From: Hydractinia symbiolongicarpus
Lineage: Eukaryota > Cnidaria > Hydrozoa > Anthoathecata > Hydractiniidae
Length of the DNA: 64,000 bases
Direction: 5' to 3'
Assembly (NCBI RefSeq): GCF_029227915.1
Contig: NC_079884.1
Location: 1-64,000 of the forward strand
Below the pieces are notes generated by a model. It was not told the DNA's origin and did no database searches. It worked only from the letters and a program-made list of their open reading frames with translations. Made by a program: the position numbers and the translations under genes. Every line of letters starts with the position of its first letter. Position 1 is the stretch's first letter. Of this stretch, positions 1 through 10,933 are shown piece by piece.

Positions 1-232
1 TACTGTTCTGTGTTGTATATTCTTGAACGAACTGTTATCAGAACATAAAAAGAGTATTTATGCTGAGGTAGTTTTGTTTGAAAGATGAAAGGCTCTCCCG
101 GCAGCGGTATTAGTAGCCGACATAAGTTGAAAAAGCCGTAAAAAGAACGGCTGATGAGTTCGGTCGTTACTCATATAAAAATACGGATGATTTAAAAATC
201 AAAAAATATATTAACGTTGACATGTAACATTG

Positions 233-275
233 TGACGTCATATTTGCGCGTAATAAACCGATTTATATAAGGAGA
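233..275 (+). promoter_or_regulatory. Possible core promoter (CRE + TATA)
   Basis: A perfect palindromic cAMP-response element (TGACGTCA, 233-240) is followed about 22 bp later by a TATA-like stretch (TTTATATAAGG, about 262-272). This spacing suits a CREB/ATF-driven TATA promoter reading right. No convincing coding exon follows within 1 kb, so a non-coding transcript, a far first exon or chance are all possible. Confidence 0.3.
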
Positions 276-2208
276 AAAAAGTATTTAAGTATTTTAAAAT
301 AGCTTTTGTGTTTGTGTTTTCGAGAGATCAAGTAAAGTAGCAAATCTTTAGGTTTTTGTCTCAAAAATCCTTTTTTAGTATTAGTAGCAATCAATCTCTC
401 TTCTATTATTATCCGTATTTTTTGAAAATGGTAGCTGTATAACTACTCAATGCTAAGGATACACGAAATATGGTACCGAGAAAATGTGCGGGGATAATTT
501 GTAGGACCGGAATATGCACGACGGGCCAACCCTTGGGTTTTTTTCAGGGCTGGCGTCAAAAAGTAGCGACAGCTGCCATGTAAAGATGTTATGAGATATG
601 TGATGAGATTTTTACAATACTAATTTTAAGGTTAAAAATGACGCTTTTTTTTCCTAGGTTACAAAATTTTCCAACAAAATTAATAGCTAACCGTCAAATA
701 TTTTGGAGCGATGAATACTTTTATACAGTCCGAGATGTTTCGTTGGTTAAAAATGACGAGTTTTTGGCAAGATGTAATAAATGAGCAACAGACGCTTAAC
801 ACTTAGCTCAATTGGTGCACCACTTCTTTAGGCTGATAATAGGAACGTTAGTAAATTAGGCTCGTGAGCTGTTTGGTGCTACCGCAAATCTAGATTGGTA
901 AACAAACACATCTAGCTAAGCACCAAAGACGTTTAAAATGTTTTCGCTTACCTGTGTTGTGAATGGAGCGCCATTATTACTTCAATGTTTTTTCTCGATA
1001 TCTAGACAAAATGCACGAAGTTCGATTATACAGTTGTTTCATTTACAAACAGCCACACAGCACGAAAAATAATCCAGTCTTAAAGTTTTCCAAGCAAGAA
1101 AGTTGTTCTCTGAAATACTCTGAAAATTCGTACCACAAACAACATGCGATCTATGTTTTGATTTTTTATGTGAGAAAAACAGTTAAATTTTAATCGTATT
1201 TTAATTTTACCATGTCATTTGGGAAATTGTTTGAAATCATTCAAAACAGGAACGCTGTGCAAGTCTTTGCATAAAGAGAAATCATGTTGGGTGGGTTGAC
1301 ATTTGCTGTGTTTAGCAGAAAAAAAGTTTCATAAATAGATTTAATGAAATAAAATGTTTGCCAGTGTAAATTTGATCCTCGATTTAGACAGGAAGCTCAA
1401 GGGATTGAAAAATTTAGTTCCAATTAAAACAAATCTTAATTATCCATGGTCTCGAATTTAATGCGAGTATCCTAGAATACATAAATTCAACCTTGGAGCT
1501 TCAAGATTCAATACACAAATAAATGTAGCGACTAGAAAAAAATAAAAAATTCTTGTCACTACTAACCTTCTAACAACCACAAAATAAATTTCTTTAGTTA
1601 GCTTTTTCACGAATATGATACGAAAATATACCCTTAATATATAAGCTATAAAGAAATACAAAAAACACCCAAAATAGCTTTGAAATCATTGTCTGCAGTG
1701 ATACCCGCCCATTTAATTGTTGGTGCGCCCTAATCAATGTCTGTATCTCTTATTTACATACTGTATGATAAACTCTACAAGCATAAATCACGTCATATCT
1801 TCAGGATGTGTCAGTATTATAAAAGCCATGTTGTTTTGTACTATCTTGCGGTGAAGTTTATTGACATGTACATGTTGATCTTCAATTCTTTTTTTGTGTA
1901 ATGTTATCTATTCATTCCCGCTTATCTGTTTATTTGCTGGTTACTCAGATGAAGATGGATTAGTTTTTTTCTCCAGCAATTACCTTTTAGAAACATAATT
2001 GAATTAATCAAACCACAAGAATTTGCAAAAAAATATGAACATACTATAGACATAATCATTTCACAAAAACAAAATGAGCTAGCTAGCTAGCTTCCTTCTT
2101 TATGATTTGTTGTTCTCTGATAATTCTTTGTATGACTTATTGGCCCAAACTTTTTTGACCCTGAAAGGGCTTTTGACTGTATTTTCCACTGTATCGTAAA
2201 ATGCTCGC

Positions 2209-2287
2209 GAGCTTTTTTATTAGCGCTTGCGCACTTGGACAAAATTTACATATTTTTTAAAGTGCGCATGCGCTAATAAAAAAGCTC
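2209..2287. repeat. Foldback hairpin, ~28-bp arms
   Basis: The left arm (2209-2236) and right arm (2260-2287) are inverted copies differing at one base, around a 23-bp loop. Each arm runs GAGCTTTTTTATTAGCGC then a GC-rich GCGCACTT end. It looks like a tiny foldback transposon; no terminal duplication is obvious. Confidence 0.65.
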
Positions 2288-2379
2288 CACAACTTCAAAT
2301 TGTTCAACTACTCCAATGTTTTCAATGAGCGCCCCCTTAACACATCGTGTCGATTAAACTTTCCGACTTGTTTTTTTTT

Positions 2380-2463
2380 TAACCTCATTCTCAGGGCTTT
2401 TTAGGTTATTTATATTTGAACGTCCAAATACAAAAAACCTAAAAAGCCCTGGGAACGAGGTTG
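2380..2463. mobile_element. Palindromic MITE, family A
   Basis: Near-perfect inverted repeat. The arms begin AACCTCATTCTCAGGGC and end GCCCTGGGAACGAGGTT, continuing inward as TTTTTAGG/CCTAAAAA. It belongs to the dispersed family recurring at 8.2, 8.3, 15.6, 18.0, 27.6, 33.0, 33.8 and 34.6 kb. The T-rich flanks are compatible with a 9-bp duplication but too simple to prove it. Confidence 0.75.
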
Positions 2464-3415
2464 GTTTTTTTAATAAGTACACTCTCTAATAAACTCCCCC
2501 CTTGCAAGTGCAAATATGTAGATGATGTAGATATTATGTAGTAAAATACATATATTCCATTGGCAAGAGAGAAGAATAAATACAAAAGTTTATTACTCCC
2601 CCCTCACTCCAACCCTCTGTTAAACGCCGCTCTCGATCACGCGCCCTACTTAAAATCGAAATATTTAATATATGCCCTGCATGTGTCGAATATAAACTTT
2701 TTTATAACACAATAAATTAACAATTCTATGATTTCCATTTGAACTGTTTTTACATCCTACGCAAAAATAAGACGAAGTTTGTTTCCATCAACAATCAAAC
2801 AGCGGATAAAGAACTGCTGTAAACACAGACAGCCTATTATTTTTTTCGTGCGCGCTATATGACTTAATTTCAAACGCTCAAAAACTCATAAATTGTGCAT
2901 TTGATGATGCCGAACAAAAAAATTTTGCTGCATTACTTTAATGCCGAAATTTTTTTGGGCCCATTATGTTCTCCAATTTCGGAAAAATTGATGACATTTA
3001 AAGCTGGTATTTAATATTAAGCTGATCCTATACTTCGGCTGCCGTATGTTATTCTACATGGTCAAAAACATTTAAAGGCCGAGAATGTGACAAGTTTCTT
3101 TTCCTTGAATTTCAACACAGCTCTTTAACTCCTACTTAGTCCTTAAGTTTTTGTTTTGTCTGACACTTTAAATAACTTTTATTGTGATGTTTATGCTTCG
3201 CAGCCTCAAGTTAAATTAAGCATCTCTTGCATTCTGACCCCTACTAATGTAGTCCAAGCTGGAACCGAGATTAGTTAATCCAAAAAAATTAAACTGATGA
3301 TGTAAAATTAAATTTTAAAGTGCTTAGCAAAAATAGCTTATTCGGAGGTCCAGGATAAATGTTGCATCACTAGTCAGAACAGTGTTACTGTTTAAGTCTC
3401 TAGACATCCGCTATT

Positions 3416-4803
3416 GTGACTTCTAAAATCAAAGTTAACTTTGCCTTCTCCAAATTTAAACTCAATTACTTTCGTACATGGACAAAATTCTTTCGCCATT
3501 TTTATGTGGCTACAGAAAAGGCTGTAACACACAGAGAGCATTATTTCTTTGATATAAAACGGAAAGAGTCCTTAGATAAAAATGGTTTAGCTGCAGCTAT
3601 ATTAATAGATTTATCAACGGCCTTCGACACTATAAACCATGAACTTTTAATTGCAAAATTAAACGCATATGGCTTTGATAAGAATGCTCTGAAAATAATT
3701 TATAAACTAATCGATTATACAAAGAACCAAGATAAATGTTACCTTAATCTCTTGGACTGAATTATTACAATGAGTTCCCCAAGGATCAGTACTTGGACCA
3801 ATACTATTCAATATTTATCTAAATGACCTCTTTTTTATTTTAAAAGAATGCGATGTCTGCAACTTTGCAGATGACATAACACCCTATGTCTCAATACAAT
3901 TACATGAAACTTAATACAGGTAAGTGCCATTTACTGGTATCTGGAAATAAAAATGAACATACGTGGGTAAAATTAGGAAATCAAATGATATGGGAAGAAA
4001 AAAGTGTAAAACTTTTAGGCATAAACATCGATTCCCAACTAAAATTTGATAACCATGTCCTACTAATTAGCTTAAAAGCAGGGAGAAAACTGAGCGCATT
4101 GACAAGAATAGTTCAATACCTATCTTTTAAGAAAAAAAGAATGCTCCTAAGGATCTTTTTTGAATCTCAATTTAATTACTGTCCATTAATATGGATGTTT
4201 CACAGTAGAACAGTTAATAAAAAAATTAATCAACTACATGAAAGGGCATTCAGGCTTGTTTATAACGATTGTGATTCTACATTTAATAAGCTTCTTGAAA
4301 AAGACGACTCAATTTCTATACATCACCGTAATATACATTCTTTGGCAATAGAAATCTATAAAATCAACCAGGGTTTGAATGAAAGTCCGTTAGCAGATAT
4401 GATTTCGATTAGAACAGACAATACTCTTTGATCTGATTTTACTATACCTGCAGTAAGAGCTGAAAATTATGGTAAAAAATTCTGTTAGATATTTAGGACC
4501 TTTAATATGGAACATGATTCCGTCAACGATAAAAAAGCTGAAACTTGCTAGACTTCAAAAGGCAGATTAAGAAATGGAAGCCTACAGAGTGTCCTTGCAG
4601 GTTATGCAAAAATTATGTAAAGAACCTTTAGGTTTTGTAACTATTTTTGGAGATCATTAAGCTCGTTTATGCATTCGGTGTAAATAGACCCAGTTAATAC
4701 TGTGGCTGGATTTTTATATTTTAGTATTTATTTTAATATAATTGTATTTTTCATACTTCTCTTAACCGAATTGAAATAAAGTAACAATAATAATAAATAA
4801 TGA
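3416..4803 (+). pseudogene. Decayed non-LTR retrotransposon (reverse transcriptase 3' half)
   Basis: This is a remnant of a LINE-type reverse transcriptase from the Jockey/CR1 side of the non-LTR tree (clade not fixed by eye). In order there are AFDTINHELL (about 3620-3650), a VPQGSVLGPILFN block near 3775, the catalytic FADD box near 3865, and a thumb/C-terminal stretch (3886-4431) including LLGINIDSQLKFDNH and a YCPLIW motif. The blocks lie in different frames with internal stops, so the copy is dead, and it lacks the endonuclease half (5' truncation). It ends in a short AATAAT-type run at about 4785-4803, as CR1-like elements often do. The truncation and tail fit target-primed reverse transcription. 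Confidence 0.85.
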
Positions 4804-4866
4804 TGGCGGAGAGGCAAAAAATAACAATCACTATAGCAACCATCGCGTGCATATTAAGTTGGCCGG

Positions 4867-4931
4867 ATTGGTCAATTCTGCCGTCAATTTACGTCAGATA
4901 TAGGATTGGCTGTATATATAATCTGACGTCA
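4867..4931 (+). promoter_or_regulatory. Promoter of the coiled-coil gene
   Basis: Two reverse CCAAT boxes (ATTGG at 4867-4871 and 4905-4909) precede a TATA-like run (TGTATATATA, 4911-4920) and a perfect CRE (TGACGTCA, 4924-4931), with a half CRE near 4890. The start codon of the next gene is 100 bp downstream. Paired CCAAT boxes with a spacing near 38 bp are a known NF-Y arrangement in many mitotic genes; linking that to this gene is inference. Confidence 0.45.
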
Positions 4932-5030
4932 AATTAAAACGCCCTCTTTCGTCAAGAACGCAAAGAGTGTAGTCATCTATTGTGAGAAAAATATTTTCAA
5001 ATTTAAATCGAGGTTAGTGAGTTTTGAAAG

Positions 5031-6503
5031 ATGGATGGATATTGGGAAGAAGATGACGTTATATCAAAGTTACTTGATCAGAGCGTTGATCAACTTTCTT
5101 TTGTGCAAGAGAAATCTTTGCTTGATGAATTTGTGGAGGTTGGTGCTGAAGTTGATACTTTGGACAAGAAGATGGCATTTCAAAACAGGAAGAAGTCTGG
5201 AAATTATAAGTTAAAAGATATGATGGACGAGTTTTATAAGTTAAGTAAAGTGATGGATGAACAAATTGGAATTTCGCAGCAAAAGGTAAAGATAGCAAGC
5301 GAAGAGAAAGATGCAGTTTATGAGAATGCTGTGGAAGATGGAAAAGTCGCCATGTTGGAAGAATTATTAGGAAGTGAACAAACAAAGTCGAAGAAGATCG
5401 AGGAAGAACATGAAAATAAGTTAAAAGCTAAAGAAGAAGAGTATTTAAAGAAAGTGAAATCTTTGAAAGAAGCTCTTGAAAGACAGAAGAATACAAATAA
5501 AGAATTACAATATGAATTTAATAAAATATTAGAAGAAAAAGAACAAGAAATTGAAGATCTAACAGTAGAGGTATGGAATTTTTCGTCTTTTCTCAGGAAA
5601 AAGTTTTTTTTAAAATAACCACCTCGTCTTCTCTATGTACTCAGTTCCATTTCTAATAATGTTTATATTTCTTCCATGTAGAATACAAATTTAAGAAATG
5701 AACTTTCATCAAAAGAAAATGATGTATATGAACTAGCCTTAGAGGTATGTAAAATTACATGGAGACGAATACTTTTACTTGAGATTATTCACTGAAATTA
5801 CAAGATCGGTCCAGTCTTATTTCCAGGATCCAGTCAACCTTGTTTCCAGCGTCCAGGAAACGATGGAGAGCATTGAGATCAGGGCTGATTATCACTCTAA
5901 ATAAAAAATAATGCAAATCTTTTTTAGAATGAAGAGTTGGAAGATAAAGTTGAGATTAGCAAAGAATACATAGCTACTTTAAAGCTGCAACTAAGCAATT
6001 TTGAAAAACAACAGCAACAAGATAAATGGAAGTTAGAACAAGCCGATGATTTGTTAGGAATGGTGGAAAAAGAAAATGATGAAATGGAACGTAAATACAA
6101 AGGTAGGCTGGTTACACAATTACACAGTTAGCCTAAAAACTACAAAACTCTAGCACATAATTAATGACCTTCTCACATGAGTTATAAGTTCTATTATGTT
6201 CAAATTTCAGTTGCATTTGCCAACCTTGTTCAACAGTTAAAAGTAGAGAAGATTAGAAATATGAAACTGCAGTGTGATAACCAACTTGGTAAAATTAGTA
6301 CGAATCGTTCCAAATCGATGCCGTCACAGACAGCCGCGAACACTCCTGATAAGTTGTTTAAACGACCCAACATTGAAAGCAAAGTAGACATTATGCAAGA
6401 AATATCTGTTGCTAAAGAAGGTTCAAAGAAAATAACTGAAAAAGTTCCAGTAGTTTTACAATCTCTTGGATGGACACAAGCTTTCATTCATAGAAAAAAT
6501 TAA
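5031..6503 (+). CDS. Coiled-coil protein, four exons, unknown function
   Basis: Exons: 5031-5570, 5682-5744, 5928-6102 and 6211-6503. All introns are GT/AG and phases agree (0, 0, 1). The product is about 356 residues. Residues about 60-270 are almost entirely charged heptad-like sequence rich in E, K and L, ending in AFANLVQQLKVEK; the C-terminal ~90 residues are basic and S/T/P-rich (KSMPSQTAANTPDKLF). There is no signal peptide or membrane span. The acidic start MDGYWEEDD has an ATG in good context. The design (coiled coil plus basic tail) and the CCAAT-rich promoter would suit a cytoskeletal, centrosomal or kinetochore protein, but I recognise no family. Exon 2 is only 63 nt. Confidence 0.75.
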
Positions 6504-7402
6504 CAATAACCAAATCTTTTTCGTCTTTTATTTCTTTGCTATGTACAATCTGGATTCTGATTTATTTTATCCTTCTTTGTTTTACTCTCTCGTAGCATTT
6601 TTACTGAAAGGAATTGAAATCCTAAAACCCTTTTCGTCTCATGTACGGTAAAAGCAAGATGAAAAAATACATACATTCAGAGACTTATTATATAAAGAGG
6701 GTCTGTTTAACTACGTCAATGATTACTACTATTAATTATTATTATTGTTATTATTATTATTAACGAATTTATTCATCCATTAAAACTATACAGCTCTTCG
6801 TGTAAAAAGTAAATAAAATGCGAAGTGAAATATTAAGAAAATATTTGAAATATAAAAATAAAAAATTGAAATAATTTTTATATGACAAAAAAAATCTTAT
6901 GTTTAAAAGTGTGTTAAAAAATAAGTAACATCAATAATGTAATAAAGAATGGTAAAAATTAAGTAAAATAAAAGTATCCAATGAAGGAGTAGATAATAGC
7001 ACAACATGAACAATGAAAGTACTTCATTAACCCTGAAATGATGAATCTGAGAATGTTAAAAAAACACATTAGGCACACTTATCTCTATAACCAAAGCTGT
7101 ACGACTTCATGTTAGTATGTGCGGTAAATCACATGCCGTTTTTTCAACAATGTTGCTAAATCATATAAGGCGCTGTTAGCGCTTAAATTCAAGTCATCTT
7201 AGAGAATTGCGAAAAAAAATGTTTTTTAAAAAAAAATTTTTTTTAGGCTAACTGTTTTTCAAAACGGTTTTGTATGAGTCTAAATACTGTGAAAAGTATT
7301 ATCATTTTCGAATAAGTCTTCTTTACCTAAATTTCAGAACGAAAAAAATAGCTGTGAAAAAAAGCACTGCTTAAACATCTCCACAAAATAAGATAGAATA
7401 TC
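6504..7402. other. Intergenic between convergent genes
   Basis: AT-rich spacer between the convergent coiled-coil gene and the dioxygenase gene. It holds an ATT/TTA microsatellite at about 6722-6764 and poly-A/T runs near 7208-7245. No exon is visible. Confidence 0.6.
6722..6764. repeat. (ATT)n microsatellite
   Basis: An imperfect run of TTA/ATT trinucleotides with two interruptions. Confidence 0.8.
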
Positions 7403-10400
7403 TTATTCTATAAGTTGTACTGCATAAATTCGGTCTCCATTGAACCTCGTTCTGGAGTGCTGGCACAAAAAATTATCCATTAGTAATATATCGCCGGCTT
7501 CTAACTTCAGGCTCATCGCATTGTTCCATATAGTTGTTCTAATGTGATCAAGAACGTACTCTTCAAATTCTTCACCATCACCGTAAGTGCAGTGGTAAGG
7601 TACCTTCCATGGATCAAGATGCTCGGGTGATGAGTACTAATAGAAAATATTTAACGAAATATTTCAGTGGGTTTCTATGCAACCTCGTCCCTCGGTCTCT
7701 TTTCTCTTTCCTACAAGGTGGGGTTCCTATGTTGTTTTTGCAGAACAAAAAGACTACAGAATTTTTTTCTATAAAAATATGTTTTAGAAGAATGTCATCT
7801 GGGATTTTAGGGTTTCACAACAAAAGCATATGTTTTTATTTTATAGTGTTTTTTTCACTGCGAATTTTAAAATGCATTGAAAGTTTTCAGTTTCCATTAC
7901 CGCACGCTTCTTTTTGTAAAACGCATAAGAAGTGAGAACACAACCTCGTCTCCAGGGTCTTGTGGGCCCTGAGCCGTTGATTGATGAGTGATTATATTAC
8001 CTTTGGGTAGGCTTGATAATATGAAGCGTGGTTGGTCGTCACTTGGTTAAACCAAATCAGCTCTCCACTCACTGGATGTGCTCTCAATGCATCAAGGGTT
8101 GTGCAGATAGCAAGATCTCCATTTGATCGCCATTCCCAATTTAAATGTTGCGATGCCATTACTTGTTCGGCTTCCTAAATTATAAAGTTATGATTTTTTC
8201 GTTTATTTGAAATGTCTTTTTAAACTCTCGTCCCCAGGGCTTTTTGCCTTTTTGATATGAAAGATCTCATATCAAAAAGACAAAAAACATTGGGGACGAG
8301 GGTGGTCTTTTTTATACAAAAACCTTACTGTTTCATATGCATATAACATCGTCCCTAGGGGTTCTTTGTGTTTTTACATCGAGTCCGGATGTAAAAAAGT
8401 ACTTGGGACGAGGTTGATATGCTAAGTGGTAAAAAAAGACCTCGAAAGACTCTGCTCCTGTTAAACTTACTTATACTCTCTTTTTTTGTTTTTATTTCGT
8501 GTGAGAGATGCCATATTATTTTATGGTTCACATAAAACCAACTGAAACATTTCAAAACCTCCATGTTGCGGACACTTTATAACGGACACTTCTATATAAC
8601 GGACATCATTTCTAAATAGGTATGACAACCATTTAAAGGAACACATAAATATTGTACTAAAGTTTGTAATCAAAATGTTGGATCTAAAGATATGAAATAC
8701 AACACGTATATTTAAACAGAAAGTCATGAACAGAATGTATATATGTAAACAGAAAGAATTGACTTTATGCATTATATTGTTCTCTAATTTTAAGGTCCCG
8801 ATTGACATTACCCCCTGGAACTGACCTTTCTACAACGGACAGGTTTAAGAATGGTTCATACGAAACAAATTTTTGTAAAGATTGACAAAGTGGAAGATAT
8901 TCAATTGTCTTCGCACAGACAAAGCAATATCTCAATGTTTTTTGTCAATTCTTGAGCTTGTTTTAGTTTTGGAAGAGAGGTAGCAAAACTTTAATATATT
9001 GTCTTCACTGTGTTCTCTCCCAAAACCAGTCACTTGATACACCTTACGGTCGATTTCAATACGCCCTAACAGCCCCGGGATGGTTTTTGAAGAAATTTGA
9101 GCTAATTTTGGGAAGAACCTCTATGTAGCGGATACCTCTCTATAGCGGACGCTATTTTAAGGTCCTGATGATGTCCGCTATTTAGAGGTTTCAACACGCG
9201 CGAAGAACGGTAATCTGAGAAGCGCCATGTGTACAATGGGCGAACCCATAGATTCTTTTTTTAATATTACCTGTTCTGTGTTAACTCGAAGAGTTCCTTG
9301 CCAGGTAAAATCCATAGTTTTCTTTGTTGTTGCTTCTCCATCATTTGCAAGTCGTAGGTTTGCATAATACCTGACTTTTTTGTTGATTATTTTCTCTGTG
9401 ACACTTTCATCTAAATCTCTCATGATGTCATGATTAAACACCAAAGGATTTGCTCCACCTTCGTCTGCTGGTTTTACACAACAAAACATGATCTAAAAAA
9501 ATAAGATGCACTCCTTCTTCCAAATATAAAAATATTTTTCTTAAAAACAGTGCGGTTTTTTTTATTTAAGAGCCATTTTGTGTTAAAAAATGTTTGTCAA
9601 AATTTTAATATTTTTATCTCAGCATCACGGTTGGCGTGTTTTTTTTTTGTTTTTTTTTGCTGATTGATCAAAATTTTATGGTACTGACAAATTGCCCATT
9701 CTCGTCCCCAACTGGTCACCTGGTGAAATGGGCAACTGTGTTTTGCCCTGCTCTGCCCGTATTTGCAAATGATAATGTTTTTTATTGACAATTTCGAATT
9801 GTAAATATTCCATTGACAAATTCAAATGTTCTCGCACGACGTTTCGAACGTTTCAACGTTTGAAATTCGCAGAGTTTGTAGATGTTGGACATAACCACCA
9901 AACCAATCCAACATAAAACCCAAAGAAAGGAAAAGAGGCTACTTACAACTTGGACCTCCAAGGTTACAAGAGAAACAAAGAGGACTACAAACCTCTTGTC
10001 AGCCGCCATTTTGTTTTTAAAGAATGAATGACAATCAAACTATCAAACGTTTAAATGTTGGATGAAAGAAGTGCCCACAAACCTGGGTTTCTAGGCCTAC
10101 AGTATTTATATTTGAGGTAAGAGTATATAAAAATACATTTTGTATGTCGATTGTTTCACTCTTTTTAACTTTGTAACTGCGTAACTTCCAACACGTTTAC
10201 TAAGATGGTGATAGTACAAAGCATTGTATCAACCTAGTCCCTGGGCTTTTTTGTGTTTCAACAGAGACAACATGTTCTGAGAATGAGGTCGGCAACTCAT
10301 TTTTTCTTCTCAGCGCTGAGCAAATTTTTTTTATTTCAGCCCATATTTGCTAATCGTGATATTCAAATTTTACGTAATAAATAAATAAATAAATAATAAA

Positions 10401-10933
10401 TGAATAAATGAATACAAAATATGGAAATATTTCGCTTATACCTTTCCTGGCGATACTGCAGAATAAGCCATTTCGTTATGAGGTTCTATTATAATCTCTT
10501 TTGGTTCGTCACTTGCCACGTAAATATTATCGACAAGATGTGACCGGTACCCTCTTCCGGATGAAACGTCCAGACATTTGAACGCTAGTTCTTTAGCAAA
10601 AAAATTAAAATCAACAATTGAAGTTATCGGTAATCCCTTGATCAAAATTCCAGGAAAGTCGACTATCAACTCGTCTAAATAACTTCTTAAACATTTCGCA
10701 ATATTTTTTGTTTTTTCTTCGTTGGAAACTAGCTGGATGGCTTTAAACCTTCGATTTGGTTTTGTTGAAATATGTTCAGGAAAATGTTTGGTTGTAGAAC
10801 CGGGTATTCTTTGTTCGTGACGGAGTTTTATTAAAGGAGTCTGCAATTCCTTGTGTGCAACGTCGCGAAATAAGTCCCGAGCTCGAATCGAGCTATCTTT
10901 GAATCTTTGGCATATAATTCTTGAAACTCTCAT
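7403..10933 (-). CDS. TauD/TfdA-family Fe(II)/2-oxoglutarate dioxygenase (clavaminate-synthase-like)
   Basis: Exons on the minus strand: 10933-10442, 9492-9271, 8174-8001 and 7636-7403. All introns are phase 0 with GT/AG ends, giving 373 residues, close to the family's usual length. The first ATG is followed by a basic, Arg-rich stretch (MRVSRIICQRFKDSSIRAR) that could be a mitochondrial presequence. The jelly-roll iron site is visible: the HxE pair in PHNEMAYS (H152, E154) and the distal histidine in CQHSRTRF (H356), with downstream arginines for 2-oxoglutarate. Other family blocks are KPADEGGANPLV, ELIWFNQVTTNHASYY and GDILLMDNF. The enzyme should be an oxygen- and 2-oxoglutarate-dependent hydroxylase; its substrate cannot be told from sequence. 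Introns 1-3 carry several MITEs. Confidence 0.88.
8224..8304. mobile_element. Palindromic MITE, family A, with 9-bp duplication
   Basis: Inverted arms (CTCGTCCCCAGGGC... / ...TTGGGGACGAGGGTG) meet around a symmetrical GATATG/CATATC core. The flanks GTCTTTTTA (8215-8223) and GTCTTTTTT (8305-8313) match at 8 of 9 bases. The element lies in the dioxygenase gene, between exons 3 and 2. Confidence 0.8.
8344..8416. mobile_element. Palindromic MITE, family A
   Basis: The left end TAACATCGTCCCTAGGGG and right end ACTTGGGACGAGGTTG surround a hairpin with TTTTTACATC/GATGTAAAAA stems. Flanks ATATGCATA (8335-8343) and ATATGCTAA (8417-8425) match at 7 of 9, a decayed duplication. It sits 39 bp from the previous copy. 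Confidence 0.7.
8556..9191. mobile_element. 0.64-kb non-autonomous TIR element with GCGGACA motifs
   Basis: The left end AACCTCCATGTTGCGGACA is mirrored by the right end TGTCCGCTATTTAGAGGTT. The subterminal regions repeat TAACGGACA / TAGCGGAC several times, as in many Tc1/pogo-superfamily MITEs. The flanking bases TCAA occur directly outside both ends. No transposase frame is present. It lies inside the intron between exons 3 and 2 of the dioxygenase gene. Confidence 0.65.
9947..10009 (-). CDS. Possible alternative first exon in dioxygenase intron 1
   Basis: In intron 1 an ATG in good context (AAAATGGCGGCT) opens 21 codons, MAADKRFVVLFVSLVTLEVQ plus V. They end at a strong donor (GTT|GTAAGT) in phase 0, which matches the phase of exon 2 at 9492. 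A transcript starting here would lack the HxE iron ligands of exon 1 and gain a hydrophobic leader, so it could not be a normal dioxygenase. It could equally be a cryptic site. Confidence 0.25.
10376..10412. repeat. (AAAT)n microsatellite
   Basis: AATAAATAAATAAATAAA then interrupted AATG units, just downstream of the exon 1 donor of the dioxygenase gene. Confidence 0.8.

Larger units (their letters stand above)
1..3415. other. Intergenic, no supported gene
   Basis: AT-rich sequence with no convincing coding exon on either strand. It contains a promoter-like stretch (233-275), two foldback elements (2209-2287 and 2380-2463) and scattered homopolymers. A 76-codon open frame at 963-1193 has no recognisable protein sense and no splice context, so it is not called. 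Confidence 0.6.

Noticed and set aside
963-1193. 76-codon plus-strand frame
   Set aside because: No protein sense, splice context or promoter at a suitable distance.
5017-5385. Overlapping frames on both strands of the coiled-coil gene
   Set aside because: Shadows of a repetitive charged exon whose own frame splices cleanly.
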